A stretch of 64,000 bases of DNA from Paracoccus aurantiacus. Lineage in GTDB: Bacteria; Pseudomonadota; Alphaproteobacteria; Rhodobacterales; Rhodobacteraceae. Every line of letters begins with the position of its first letter. Position 1 is the first letter of the stretch. The stretch is from contig NZ_VOPL01000001.1 in the NCBI RefSeq assembly GCF_007993065.1, positions 682,001-746,000 of the forward strand, written 5' to 3'. The position numbers and the translations under genes are program-made. A model generated the notes under the pieces. The model did no database searches. It was not told the origin of the DNA and worked only from the letters and a program-made list of their open reading frames with translations. Shown here in pieces: positions 26,944-35,451 of this stretch.

Positions 26944-27040
26944 CGGCATCTTCCTCGCTCTGCCCGAAATTTCAGCCGTGATACACGCGAGGCGGGCAAC
27001 GCGCAATGTCGCGCTGCCCTGTCGATGCAGGCGCTGCGAC

Positions 27041-28066
27041 CTATTCTTCCGCCATCTGCACGACGACCTTGCCCTTGGCACGCCCGGATTCCAGATAGGC
27101 CATAGCCTCTTTCATCTGTGCGAAGGGAAAGACCCTGTCGATCACCGGCTCGATCTTTCCTGCCTCGACCAGTGTGGCAAGTTCAGCCAGTTCCGGTCCG
27201 CTCGGGTGCATGAACAGGAACCGATAGGTGACGTCTCGCTTTCTGGCTTCTTTCCTTAACTTTCTGGAAACAAACCAGAACGCTGCGGTCAGAAGTGGTC
27301 CACGTCCCAGATCCTTACGCGCCGTCACCGGCTCTGGCAGGCCCGCGATCGAGACGACCTTGCCGCCCGGTTTGACCACATCGAATGCGGCCAGCAGATC
27401 ATCCCCACCCAACAGGTCAAAGACGCCGCCCAGTCCGCTCAGCCGGTCCTGAAACTTTTCCGTGGTGTAGTCGATGATCTCGTCGGCACCGAGCCGCTCA
27501 ACCAATTCGCGACCGCGCGGCGACGCCGTGGTCACGACCTCTGCCCCCAGCCATTTCGCGATCTGAATCGCAAATGTGCCGACCCCGCCCGCACCTGCGG
27601 GAATGAACACGCGGCTGCCCGGCGTCAGATGCAGCTCGTCGCGCAGCGCCTGAAGGGCGGTCAGCCCGGCAAGTGGCACACCTGCCGCCGCCACCATATC
27701 GACCCCGTCGGGGACACGAGCCACGAATTTTTCCGGCAGAACCGCATATTCGGCAAATGCGCCCATCTGGTCCTTCGGCATCCGCGCAAAGACCCGCGTT
27801 CCCGGTGGGAACTGGCTCGCCCCCTCACCCTGCGCCTCGACCACGCCCGAAATTTCGTTGCCCATCACGGCGGGCAGCGGAAAGCGCAGGATCGCCTTCA
27901 GGCCACCCTCGCGGATCTTGTAGTCGACCGGGTTCAGCCCCGCGGCATGGACGCGGACCAGCACCTCGCCAGCGCCGGGCGCTGGCTTCGGCATCTCGCG
28001 CAGTTCGGCGACCTCAGGGCCGCCATATTTCGTCATCGCGAATGCCTGCATCGTCTCGGTCCCCAT
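27041..28066 (-). CDS. Quinone oxidoreductase-like zinc-type alcohol dehydrogenase family protein
   Basis: A 341-residue NADPH-dependent medium-chain dehydrogenase/reductase. The start ATG 28066 has GGAG seven bases upstream. The fold markers are GEVLVRVHAAGLNPVDYKIREGG, PAVMGNEISGVVEAQGEG and the Rossmann motif IPAGAGGVGTFAIQIAKWLGA. It lacks the structural-zinc cysteines of true alcohol dehydrogenases, which fits the quinone reductase/zeta-crystallin branch. The substrate is unknown. It is on the same strand as fabF but 97 bases ahead. Confidence 0.88.
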   Translation of the reverse strand: MGTETMQAFAMTKYGGPEVAELREMPKPAPGAGEVLVRVHAAGLNPVDYKIREGGLKAILRFPLPAVMGNEISGVVEAQGEGASQFPPGTRVFARMPKDQMGAFAEYAVLPEKFVARVPDGVDMVAAAGVPLAGLTALQALRDELHLTPGSRVFIPAGAGGVGTFAIQIAKWLGAEVVTTASPRGRELVERLGADEIIDYTTEKFQDRLSGLGGVFDLLGGDDLLAAFDVVKPGGKVVSIAGLPEPVTARKDLGRGPLLTAAFWFVSRKLRKEARKRDVTYRFLFMHPSGPELAELATLVEAGKIEPVIDRVFPFAQMKEAMAYLESGRAKGKVVVQMAEE

Positions 28067-28176
28067 CGCGCCGCTCCATGATCTTGTGCTGGACTGTCGC
28101 CCTTCGATCAAATCGTATCAGCGCCGCATTTCAAGATTGGCACACCCGAAACTGACGCTGCGGCATCGCCATACAG

Positions 28177-28191
28177 GTCAATGCTATTGAC
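28177..28191. promoter_or_regulatory. Palindrome between the divergent reductase and aminotransferase genes
   Basis: GTCAAT and ATTGAC form perfect 6-base arms around GCT, 53 bases ahead of the aminotransferase start. It may be an operator for either gene; no regulator gene is adjacent. Confidence 0.35.
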
Positions 28192-28244
28192 TTACTTACG
28201 GCCTTGCGCAAACGCTTCCGCTGACGATTTGGGGGAGTCGAATC

Positions 28245-29447
28245 ATGAATTGGGAACAGATACTTGCCGGTCGCATGTCGCGAATGAAAGCATCCGAGAT
28301 CCGAGAGCTTCTGAAGCTTCTGGATCAGCCGGACATCATATCTTTCGCGGGTGGCATCCCGGACCCGAAACTGTTCCCGGCCGAAGCGTTTCGCGACGCG
28401 ATGACCACCGCCCTGTCCGACAGCCAATATGCAACGTCGCTGCAATATTCGGTCAGCGAAGGCTACGGCCCCCTGCGCGACTGGATTGCCGACCAGATGG
28501 GCCTGATCGGCGTTCCCTGTACCCCCGACAATATCCTCATCACCTCCGGCTCGCAGCAGGCACTGGATTATCTGGGCAAGCTGATGCTGTCGCCCGGCGA
28601 TACCGCCCTTGTCGGCTGGCCGACATATCTGGGCGCGCTCGGCGCATTCAACGCTTATGAGCCGCGCTTTGACCGGCTCGATCCCGGATCGAACCGCGAG
28701 GCGCAGGATTACCACGATGCCGCAGCGCCGGGCCGGGTGAAATTCGCCTATCTCTCCGCCGATTTCGCCAACCCGACCGGCGTCACGCTGGATCAGGCCG
28801 GGCGCGAGCGATTGCTGGATCTGGCAGAAGAACTGGACATCGCCATAATCGAAGACGCGGCTTATCAGACGCTACGCTATGACGGCACGGCGATCCCGCC
28901 GATCCTCGCCACGGAAATCGCACGAAAAGGCAGCATCGACGCCTGCCGCACAATCTATAGCGGCTCCTTCTCCAAGACCCTCGCGCCGGGTCTGCGCATC
29001 GGCTGGGTCTGCGCGGCAGCGTCTGTCATCGGGCGGCTGGTGCTGATGAAACAGGCGGCCGACCTGCATACGTCAACGCTGAACCAGATTGCCACCCATA
29101 TCGTCGCCCGCGATCATTTCGCGGATCACATCCCGTCGCTGCGTGAAACCTATGGCCGCCGCCGCGACCTGATGTTGGACGCACTTGACCGAGAGATGCC
29201 CGAAGGTGTGACCTGGACGCGGCCCGAAGGCGGCATGTTCGTCTGGCTGACCCTGCCCGACGGCACAGATGGTGCAGAGCTTCTTGCCCGCTCCCTGAAG
29301 ACAGAGCGTATCGCCTTCGTTCCCGGACATGCCTTCCACCCGGACGGAACGGGCCGCAACACGATCCGCCTCAGCTTCACGCTGCACGAAAAGGAACTGG
29401 TTGACGAGGGCATTGCCCGGCTTGGCCGCCTGCTCCGCGCCAGCTAG
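28245..29447 (+). CDS. PLP-dependent class I/II aminotransferase
   Basis: A 400-residue fold-type I aminotransferase of the subgroup related to 2-aminoadipate/LysN and MocR catalytic domains. The N-terminus has IISFAGGIPDPKLFP; the PLP Lys is K244 in SGSFSKTLAPGLRIGW; NPTG lies at 176-179 and the carboxylate-binding Arg is in NTIRLSF. The start ATG 28245 has GGGGGAG seven bases upstream. Substrate probably an amino acid with a hydrophobic or dicarboxylic side chain; not determinable. Its stop shares CTAG with the convergent ArsR gene. Confidence 0.9.
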   Translation: MNWEQILAGRMSRMKASEIRELLKLLDQPDIISFAGGIPDPKLFPAEAFRDAMTTALSDSQYATSLQYSVSEGYGPLRDWIADQMGLIGVPCTPDNILITSGSQQALDYLGKLMLSPGDTALVGWPTYLGALGAFNAYEPRFDRLDPGSNREAQDYHDAAAPGRVKFAYLSADFANPTGVTLDQAGRERLLDLAEELDIAIIEDAAYQTLRYDGTAIPPILATEIARKGSIDACRTIYSGSFSKTLAPGLRIGWVCAAASVIGRLVLMKQAADLHTSTLNQIATHIVARDHFADHIPSLRETYGRRRDLMLDALDREMPEGVTWTRPEGGMFVWLTLPDGTDGAELLARSLKTERIAFVPGHAFHPDGTGRNTIRLSFTLHEKELVDEGIARLGRLLRAS

Positions 29448-29746
29448 CGCACGGCCCCAAGAACGGCGTCCAGAAGACCGGGGAACCGATCATTCAGGTC
29501 GTCGCGCCGCAGCGTGTTCAGATGCGACACGCCTTCTGGGCGCGACATGATGATCCCCGCGTCGCGCAGGACCCGGAAATGATGCGACATGCTGGATTTC
29601 GGCCGGCCACCATCCAGCGCGCTGCAACTCGCCTCGCCCTCTTGTGCAAGCTGCGCCACGATTCCAAGCCGGATCGGGTCGCTTAATGCATGCAGGACAT
29701 CGGCAATTGCCACATCCTCGATCTGCGGGTGCTTGAACGCTCTCAT
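29444..29746 (-). CDS. ArsR-family transcriptional regulator
   Basis: A 100-residue winged-helix repressor. DVLHALSDPIRLGIVAQLAQEGEASCSAL and SSMSHHFRVLRDAGIIMSRPEGVSHLNTLR are the ArsR helix-turn-helix and wing. It has one cysteine and no clear metal site, so it may sense an organic ligand or redox state. The start ATG 29746 faces the Old Yellow Enzyme gene; the gap holds a palindrome and promoter. Control of that neighbour, and of itself, is the obvious inference. Confidence 0.9.
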   Translation of the reverse strand: MRAFKHPQIEDVAIADVLHALSDPIRLGIVAQLAQEGEASCSALDGGRPKSSMSHHFRVLRDAGIIMSRPEGVSHLNTLRRDDLNDRFPGLLDAVLGAVR

Positions 29747-29755
29747 GGCGGCATC

Positions 29756-29785
29756 TTGACATATCGGCCAGCTTAAGTCTATAGT
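29756..29785 (+). promoter_or_regulatory. Predicted promoter of the Old Yellow Enzyme gene
   Basis: TTGACA (29756-29761) and TATAGT (29780-29785) lie 18 bases apart; the -35 box is a perfect sigma-70 consensus. The predicted start is near 29792, inside the palindrome. Confidence 0.6.
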
Positions 29786-29801
29786 TCGATAATATTCGAA
29801 C
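29784..29801. promoter_or_regulatory. Probable ArsR operator
   Basis: GTTCGA (29784-29789) and TCGAAC (29796-29801) form a perfect inverted repeat with a 6-base centre. It overlaps the -10 box and the likely start of the Old Yellow Enzyme transcript, so a bound ArsR protein would block that promoter. Confidence 0.6.
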
Positions 29802-29827
29802 AACAGTACCGAATGACTGGAACTCTC

Positions 29828-30928
29828 ATGCCCGAACTTTTCGATTCCCTCACGCTCAGGGGCCTGACGCTTCGCAACCGCATCGCGGTGTCGCCGATGT
29901 GTCAATATTCCGCAACCGACGGCCTGGCCAACGACTGGCACAGAACGCATCTGTCCAGCCTGGCGCGCGGCGGTGCGGGGCTGGTCACGATCGAGGCGAC
30001 CGGCGTCACGCCCGAGGGGCGCATTACCCCCGGCTGTCTGGGCCTGTGGAACGACGCGCAGGCAGAAGCGCTCGCGCCCATCGTCGCCGAGATTGGCAAG
30101 TCGGGCGCAGCCTCGGGTATCCAGCTCGCTCATGCCGGGCGCAAGGCCAGTGCCAACGCCCCGTGGGAAGGGGACAATCATATCCCGGGCAACGACCCGC
30201 GTGGCTGGCAGACCATCGCGCCTTCAGCAATCGCCTTTGGCGGCGATCTGCCAAAGATCCCGCGAGAGATGACGCTGGATGATATCGCCCGCGTCCAGCA
30301 GGGCTTTGTCGATGCGGCCCTGCGCGCGAACGAGATCGGACTGGACAGTCTCATGCTGCACTTCGCGCATGGCTATCTTGGCCAAAGCTTCCTGTCGCCG
30401 CATTCCAACACCCGCACCGATGCCTATGGCGGCAGCGCGGCGAACCGCGCCCGCTTCCTGATCGAGACACTTGCAGCCGTTCGCAAGGTCTGGCCAGAAC
30501 AGAAGCCCATTCTGGCGCGGATCGGCGTCATCGAATTCGACGGGCAGGACGAGGAAACATTAGGCGACGCGATCGACACGATCCGCAGCCTGAAGGCCGA
30601 GGGCCTGGACCTCGTCGATGTCAGCATGGGCTTTTCCACGCCGGACGCCGACATCCCGTGGGGGCCGGCATTCCTGGCGCCCATCGCGGGGCGCGTGCGG
30701 CAGGAAACCGGACTTCCGACCTCGACCTCGTGGTATATCAGCAAGCCCGAACAGGCCAACCAGCTTATCGAGGACGAACTTGTCGATCTGATCTCGCTTG
30801 GCAGACCGATGCTGACCAATCCGCACTGGCCCTATGACGCTGCACAGAAGCTTGGCGTCGAAAACCCGGCATGGGCCACCCTGCCCACGCCCTACGCACA
30901 CTGGCTGCAGCGCTACCGCGCGGCCTAG
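29828..30928 (+). CDS. NADH:flavin oxidoreductase, Old Yellow Enzyme (YqjM-like)
   Basis: A 366-residue FMN TIM-barrel ene-reductase that reduces activated C=C bonds with NAD(P)H. The YqjM-type residues are visible: C25 and Y27 in SPMCQYS, the substrate-binding segment QLAHAGRKAS, HFAHGYLGQSFLSPHSN and LARIGV. The start is placed at ATG 29828, which fits the family N-terminus; ATG 29813 would add five residues. Divergent from an ArsR gene with an operator on its promoter, so expression is probably induced by an electrophile or similar ligand. Confidence 0.93.
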   Translation: MPELFDSLTLRGLTLRNRIAVSPMCQYSATDGLANDWHRTHLSSLARGGAGLVTIEATGVTPEGRITPGCLGLWNDAQAEALAPIVAEIGKSGAASGIQLAHAGRKASANAPWEGDNHIPGNDPRGWQTIAPSAIAFGGDLPKIPREMTLDDIARVQQGFVDAALRANEIGLDSLMLHFAHGYLGQSFLSPHSNTRTDAYGGSAANRARFLIETLAAVRKVWPEQKPILARIGVIEFDGQDEETLGDAIDTIRSLKAEGLDLVDVSMGFSTPDADIPWGPAFLAPIAGRVRQETGLPTSTSWYISKPEQANQLIEDELVDLISLGRPMLTNPHWPYDAAQKLGVENPAWATLPTPYAHWLQRYRAA

Positions 30929-31716
30929 CCCTGCTGCCAGCGCGGCTTGCGCTTGTCGAAGAAGGCGGCGATGCCCTCGGGGGCCTCGTCGCCTTCCCAC
31001 ATGGCGATCAGCCTGTCGATGCTGTGATCTATCACAGCTTCGTCGATGCGAGGGCCAAGGGTGCGGGCCATTCGCTTGGCTTCGGCCACGGCACCCGGCG
31101 CGCAAAGCAGATAGGGCGCGACCTCTTCCTCGACAAAGGCATCCAGATCGGCCGCATCGGCCAGCCGCGCCACGAGGTTCAGGCTGACTGCTTCCTCGGC
31201 ATCGAAAAGCCGGCCCGACATGAAGACGCGCCGCGCCTTGTCCTCGCCCATCCGGGCCAGAACATAGGGGCCGATGGTCGCGGGGATCAGGCCCAGCTTT
31301 GTCTCGGTCAGGCCGAATTTCGCACCCCGCGCGGCCACGACGACATCGCAGACCGACATCATGCCGATCCCGCCGCCGAAGGCATTGCCATGCACACGCC
31401 CGATCACGGGCTTGGCCATCGTATTCATCGCCATCAGCATATTCGCCAATTGCCGCGCGCCCGCCCGGCGCGTCTCGGCATCCGCATCGATCTGTTCGCG
31501 CATCCATGCCAGATCGCCGCCCGCGCAGAAGGTCGGCCCGTCAGCCGCAAGGATCACCACGCGCACCGCGTCATCATGGCTCAGCAGGCTGGCCGCGCGG
31601 GTCAGATCCGCCAGCATCTGCGCCGAAAGCGCATTATGCTTCTCGGCCCGCGCCAGCGACAATGTCGCCACGCCCCGCGCGTCGGTGTCGATGCGTATGG
31701 TATCGAATTCGCTCAT
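30925..31716 (-). CDS. liuC: Enoyl-CoA hydratase family protein, probable methylglutaconyl-CoA hydratase
   Basis: A 263-residue crotonase. FCAGGDLAWMRE carries the first oxyanion-hole element and HGNAFGGGIGMMSVCDVVVA the second; the acid/base Glu is in GLTETKLGLIP. Its place as last gene in an operon with MCC subunits, isovaleryl-CoA dehydrogenase and HMG-CoA lyase indicates the step from 3-methylglutaconyl-CoA to HMG-CoA in leucine breakdown. The start overlaps the HMG-CoA lyase stop by four bases (ATGA). Its stop shares CTAG with the convergent Old Yellow Enzyme gene. Confidence 0.9.
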   Translation of the reverse strand: MSEFDTIRIDTDARGVATLSLARAEKHNALSAQMLADLTRAASLLSHDDAVRVVILAADGPTFCAGGDLAWMREQIDADAETRRAGARQLANMLMAMNTMAKPVIGRVHGNAFGGGIGMMSVCDVVVAARGAKFGLTETKLGLIPATIGPYVLARMGEDKARRVFMSGRLFDAEEAVSLNLVARLADAADLDAFVEEEVAPYLLCAPGAVAEAKRMARTLGPRIDEAVIDHSIDRLIAMWEGDEAPEGIAAFFDKRKPRWQQG

Positions 31717-32582
31717 GCAGATGTCTCCGTCGTGCTGCGCATGCCGCGCGCAAAATCGGCGGCGAGTGTGATGGCGTTCATGTCCAGCCCGGTGTCATGG
31801 CCCGCCCGCGACAGATGCGCGGCGACCCGTTCCGTCGCCACGTTCCCGGCGGCACCCGGCGCATAGGGGCAGCCGCCAAGACCGCCCACGGCGGCGTCAA
31901 ACACCCGCAGCCCGCGCGCCAGCGAGGCGTCGATATTGTCAAGCGCGCGCCCCGCCGTATCATGATAATGCCCGGCAAGCTGTTCTGCCGGCACCTCCTC
32001 CAGCACCGCCGCCAGCATGGCGTCGATGGTTTCGGGGCGCCCCTGCCCGATCGTATCGCCAAGGCTGATTTCATAGCAGCCCATCGCGGCCAGACGCGCC
32101 GCGACGCGGGCCACGTTTTCGGGCGGGGTCGGTCCATCGAAGGGGCAATCCGTGACAACGCTGACATAGCCGCGCACCGGGATGCCGTCGGCTTTCGCGG
32201 CGTCCATGATGGGCGCGAAGCGTTCGAAACTTTCGTCGATGGTGGCGTTGAGATTGGCTTTTGCAAACCCTTCCGAGGCGCTCGTGAAGACCGCGACCTC
32301 ATCCGCGCGGGCCGCCTTCGCGCCCTCATAGCCCTTCATGTTGGGCGTCAGCACGGCATAGCTGACACCCGGCGCGCGCCTGATCCCGGCCATGACCTCG
32401 GCCGCGTCGCCCATTTGTGGCACCCATTTCGGACTGACAAAGCTTGTCACCTCAATCCGCCGGAAGCCCGCCTTCGACAGAAGGTCCACCAGCGTGATCT
32501 TGTCGCAGGAATCGATCAGCCGCTTTTCGTTCTGCAAGCCGTCGCGCGGGCCCATTTCGAAGATTTCGACAAAGCCGCTCAT
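31713..32582 (-). CDS. liuE: Hydroxymethylglutaryl-CoA lyase
   Basis: A 289-residue TIM-barrel lyase that splits HMG-CoA to acetoacetate and acetyl-CoA, the last step of leucine catabolism. EMGPRDGLQNEKR gives the catalytic Arg-Asp pair; GHYHDTAGRALDN holds the metal-binding His residues; the catalytic Cys is in GGLGGCPYAPGAAGN. It overlaps MCC alpha and the crotonase by four bases each. Confidence 0.95.
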   Translation of the reverse strand: MSGFVEIFEMGPRDGLQNEKRLIDSCDKITLVDLLSKAGFRRIEVTSFVSPKWVPQMGDAAEVMAGIRRAPGVSYAVLTPNMKGYEGAKAARADEVAVFTSASEGFAKANLNATIDESFERFAPIMDAAKADGIPVRGYVSVVTDCPFDGPTPPENVARVAARLAAMGCYEISLGDTIGQGRPETIDAMLAAVLEEVPAEQLAGHYHDTAGRALDNIDASLARGLRVFDAAVGGLGGCPYAPGAAGNVATERVAAHLSRAGHDTGLDMNAITLAADFARGMRSTTETSA

Positions 32583-34510
32583 GCCGCTGCCTCCTCTTCC
32601 TCCAGCCGGATCAATGCTGCACCTGCCTCGACCTGATCGCCGGCGGCGGCCAGAACCTCGGCTACGATACCGTCGCGCGCGGCGGTCAGCGTGTGTTCCA
32701 TCTTCATCGCCTCCAGCACGGCAAGCCTGTCCCCGGCGCTGACCTGCTGGCCAGCTTCGACAAACACCGCCTTGACCAACCCCGGCATCGGCGACAGGGT
32801 AAGCCCGCCCCCGGCCTCGTCCCCGGCGCGGTCAAGCGCATCCACAGGCTTCATCGACACCGTCCGCCCGCCAAAGACACTGACCCCGGCGGCGTGGCTG
32901 ACAATGCGGTTGCGGCGCAGCGTATCATCGACCCACCAGCGCTCTCCCTGCCAGCGGACCTCGTGGGCGGTCCCGTCGATTGTCACGCGGGCCGCACCCG
33001 GTCCTTCGACTTCCAGCAGCGCCTCGCCGCCTTCCCACGCAATCGTCCGGCGCAAGGGCTGCCACAAAGTCATGCCACCTTGCACCGACGGATCAGCCAG
33101 CCCCGCCAACCCGACCACGCCAAGCGCCTGCGCGCGCGGATCGGGTTCGGCGGCGTCGATCAGCGCATCCAGATCGCGCCCGATCAGGCCGGTATCGACA
33201 TCACCCTTGCGGAACCCGTCATGTCGGGTCAGGGCGATCAGGAAATCGACATTGGTGACAGATCCCGCAACCTCGGTATCGACAAGCGCGGTTTCCAGCG
33301 CCCGCAGCGCAATCGCGCGCGTCGGTCCCCAGGTCACCACCTTGGCGATCATCGGGTCGTACCACGGGCTGATCGTATCGCCGGGCCGCACCCCGGTTTC
33401 GATCCGCGCGTGATCGGGAAATTCCAGATGCGCCAGCGTTCCCGTGGCGGGCAGAAAGCCCGCAGGCACATCCTCGGCATAAAGCCGCGCCTCGAAGGCG
33501 TGACCGTGGATCGAGAGTTCCTGCTGCCTGACCGGAAGCTGTTCGCCGGACGCGACGCGAAGCTGCCATTCCACCAGATCGACGCCGGTAATCAATTCGG
33601 TCACGGGATGTTCGACCTGCAGGCGGGTGTTCATTTCCATGAACCAGAATCCGTCCTCGCGCAGACCGTCCGATCCGTCCACGATGAATTCGATCGTGCC
33701 CGCGCCCTTGTAATTGATCGCCTCGGCCGCGCGGGTGGCCGCAGCACCCATGACCTTGCGGACCTGTTCAGGCATATCGGGCGCAGGCGCTTCCTCGATC
33801 ACCTTCTGGTGGCGGCGCTGCAGCGAGCAGTCGCGTTCGAAAAGATGCACGGCCCGCACACCATCGCCGAAAACCTGCACTTCGATATGGCGGGGCTGGA
33901 GGATATATTTCTCGATCAGCACATCCGGGTTGCCGAATGCCGTCTGCGCCTCGCCCTGTGCCGAGGAGAGCGCATCGGCAAAATCCCTGGGCGCATCGAC
34001 GCGCCGCATGCCCTTGCCGCCACCACCCGCGACCGCCTTTATCAGCACCGGATAGCCGATCTGTTCGGCCTGTTCGGCCAGAAAACCCGCATCCTGATTG
34101 TCGCCGTGATAACCGGGCACGACAGGCACACCCGCTTTTTCCATCAGCGCCTTTGCGGCATCCTTAAGCCCCATAGCGCGAATGGCCTTGGCGGAGGGAC
34201 CGATGAAGACCAGCCCCGCAGCCTCGACCGCATCGACGAAATCCGGATTTTCGCTGAGAAACCCGTATCCCGGATGGATCGCCTGCGCGCCTGTATCCTT
34301 CGCTGCCTGAATGATCGCGTCGCCGCGCAGATAGCTGTCCTTCGGCGCCGGCCCGCCCAGATGCACGGCCTCATCCGCCATTGCCACATGGCGCGCCGCG
34401 CGGTCGGCGTCGGAATAGACCGCGACCGTGGCCACCCCAAGCTTCCTGCAGGTGTCGATAACGCGGCAGGCGATCTCGCCCCGGTTGGCGATCAGGATTT
34501 TCTGGAACAT
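32579..34510 (-). CDS. liuD: Methylcrotonyl-CoA carboxylase alpha subunit (biotin carboxylase and carrier)
   Basis: A 643-residue subunit. Order: biotin carboxylase (residues 1 to ~445) with FQKILIANRGEIACRVI, the ATP Gly-loop VAGGGGKGMR and FMEMNTRLQVEHPVTE; a BT-like linker; and a biotinyl domain with the carrier Lys K603 in EAMKMEHT. ATG 34510 has AAGGAG five bases upstream. It is separated from the macro-domain gene by 82 bases containing a strong hairpin, so its transcript may have an own start or be processed there. Confidence 0.95.
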   Translation of the reverse strand: MFQKILIANRGEIACRVIDTCRKLGVATVAVYSDADRAARHVAMADEAVHLGGPAPKDSYLRGDAIIQAAKDTGAQAIHPGYGFLSENPDFVDAVEAAGLVFIGPSAKAIRAMGLKDAAKALMEKAGVPVVPGYHGDNQDAGFLAEQAEQIGYPVLIKAVAGGGGKGMRRVDAPRDFADALSSAQGEAQTAFGNPDVLIEKYILQPRHIEVQVFGDGVRAVHLFERDCSLQRRHQKVIEEAPAPDMPEQVRKVMGAAATRAAEAINYKGAGTIEFIVDGSDGLREDGFWFMEMNTRLQVEHPVTELITGVDLVEWQLRVASGEQLPVRQQELSIHGHAFEARLYAEDVPAGFLPATGTLAHLEFPDHARIETGVRPGDTISPWYDPMIAKVVTWGPTRAIALRALETALVDTEVAGSVTNVDFLIALTRHDGFRKGDVDTGLIGRDLDALIDAAEPDPRAQALGVVGLAGLADPSVQGGMTLWQPLRRTIAWEGGEALLEVEGPGAARVTIDGTAHEVRWQGERWWVDDTLRRNRIVSHAAGVSVFGGRTVSMKPVDALDRAGDEAGGGLTLSPMPGLVKAVFVEAGQQVSAGDRLAVLEAMKMEHTLTAARDGIVAEVLAAAGDQVEAGAALIRLEEEEAAA

Positions 34511-34538
34511 GGCGGCTCCTTTGTCTGACGGGCCAATA

Positions 34539-34589
34539 CGGGGGCTTCGCGCCCCCGCACCCCCGCGGGATATTTGGGTGAAGAAGAAG
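34539..34589. repeat. Hairpin plus GGATATTTGGGTGAAGAAGAAG-like tail, Rhodobacterales intergenic element
   Basis: CGGGGGC (34539-34545) and GCCCCCG (34551-34557) form a stem with a TTCGC loop. It is followed by a C-rich run, GCGGGATATTTGGGTG and AAGAAGAAGG. I recall similar stem plus GGATATTTGG and purine-rich tails in many intergenic gaps of Rhodobacter and Paracoccus genomes; this is memory, not a search. Only one copy is seen in the window. It probably acts as a transcript end or processing point. Confidence 0.55.
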
Positions 34590-34592
34590 GGC

Positions 34593-35078
34593 TCATGTCA
34601 GAGCCTGTCGCAGAACTTGCGCGGCGGTGTCGTCAAAGGCGACGAGCGTCACGGTCATCCCAGCGGCGTGGCGCCGGATCATGTCGACCGCGATATGCGA
34701 TGCGCGATCTGCCGGAAAGCCGTAGACGCCCGTCGAGATGGCCGGGAAAGCGATGGTGGTCAGGCGGTGGCTGCGCGCCAGTTCGAGCGAGTTGCGATAG
34801 GCCGAGGCCAGCAGCGTATCCTCGCCTTGACCGCCGCCCTTCCAGACCGGACCGACGGTGTGGATGACATGGCGCGCGGGAAGATTATAGCCCTTGGTGA
34901 TCCGCGCCTGACCCGTCGGGCAGCCGCCGATGCTGCGGCATTCCGCCAGCAATTCCGGCCCTGCCGCGCGGTGGATCGCCCCATCCACACCGCCCCCGCC
35001 AAGCAGCGTTTCATTGGCCGCATTGACGATGGCGTCAACGTCAAGCGTGGTGATATCGCCCTGCAAGACCTGGATCAT
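34593..35078 (-). CDS. Macro-domain protein, O-acetyl-ADP-ribose deacetylase type (YmdB-like)
   Basis: A 161-residue single macro domain. [29 protein letters not shown] contains the ADP-ribose-binding Asn pair and the glycine loop of the MacroD/YmdB class; [16 protein letters not shown] is the phosphate loop with the catalytic-site region. It should hydrolyse O-acetyl-ADP-ribose, the sirtuin product, or remove mono-ADP-ribose from acidic residues. Overlaps the ASCH gene by four bases inside the leucine operon, an unusual place. A sirtuin gene lies at 7571. Confidence 0.93.
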   Translation of the reverse strand: MIQVLQGDITTLDVDAIVNAANETLLGGGGVDGAIHRAAGPELLAECRSIGGCPTGQARITKGYNLPARHVIHTVGPVWKGGGQGEDTLLASAYRNSLELARSHRLTTIAFPAISTGVYGFPADRASHIAVDMIRRHAAGMTVTLVAFDDTAAQVLRQALT

Positions 35079-35449
35079 CGCAGCACCTCAACCAGACGGA
35101 AGCGCTCGCAGACCAGCAGCATATCGGGATCATAGCCCCCGTTGCGGGTGAAGAAGGCGATATGGGCCTGGCGCCAGTCGTCGAAGCAGCCCTCGCCTTC
35201 GGCCAGTGCGAAATCCTGCGGGACCTCGCTGAACGGCAGGGTTGTTACCTCGGTCGTTTCGATCAGCAACGCGGGCTTGCCGTCCCAGTCGAGCGCGATG
35301 TCACGCCGGCCGACCACCGGCATTTCCTCGCCTTCGTCGAAATCGCGCAGCGCGCCGCAGGTGGCGGTTTTCGTGCCCGCGCGGACCAGAGCGATGAGCG
35401 TTTCGTTCAACTCGCGCGAGTCGCCGAATGTGAAGCCGACCGGGTCCAT
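35075..35449 (-). CDS. ASCH-domain protein
   Basis: A 124-residue ASCH fold, related to PUA and thought to bind RNA or to hydrolyse modified nucleosides in some members (YqfB-type amidohydrolases). [51 protein letters not shown] is the typical core, followed by [15 protein letters not shown]. It starts two bases after MCC beta and overlaps the macro gene by four. The true substrate is unknown. Confidence 0.88.
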   Translation of the reverse strand: MDPVGFTFGDSRELNETLIALVRAGTKTATCGALRDFDEGEEMPVVGRRDIALDWDGKPALLIETTEVTTLPFSEVPQDFALAEGEGCFDDWRQAHIAFFTRNGGYDPDMLLVCERFRLVEVLR

Positions 35450-35451
35450 CG

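Noticed and set aside
32693..34528. 611-codon plus-strand frame
   Set aside because: Antisense of the MCC alpha gene, rich in Arg/His/Pro with no domain; a composition effect.
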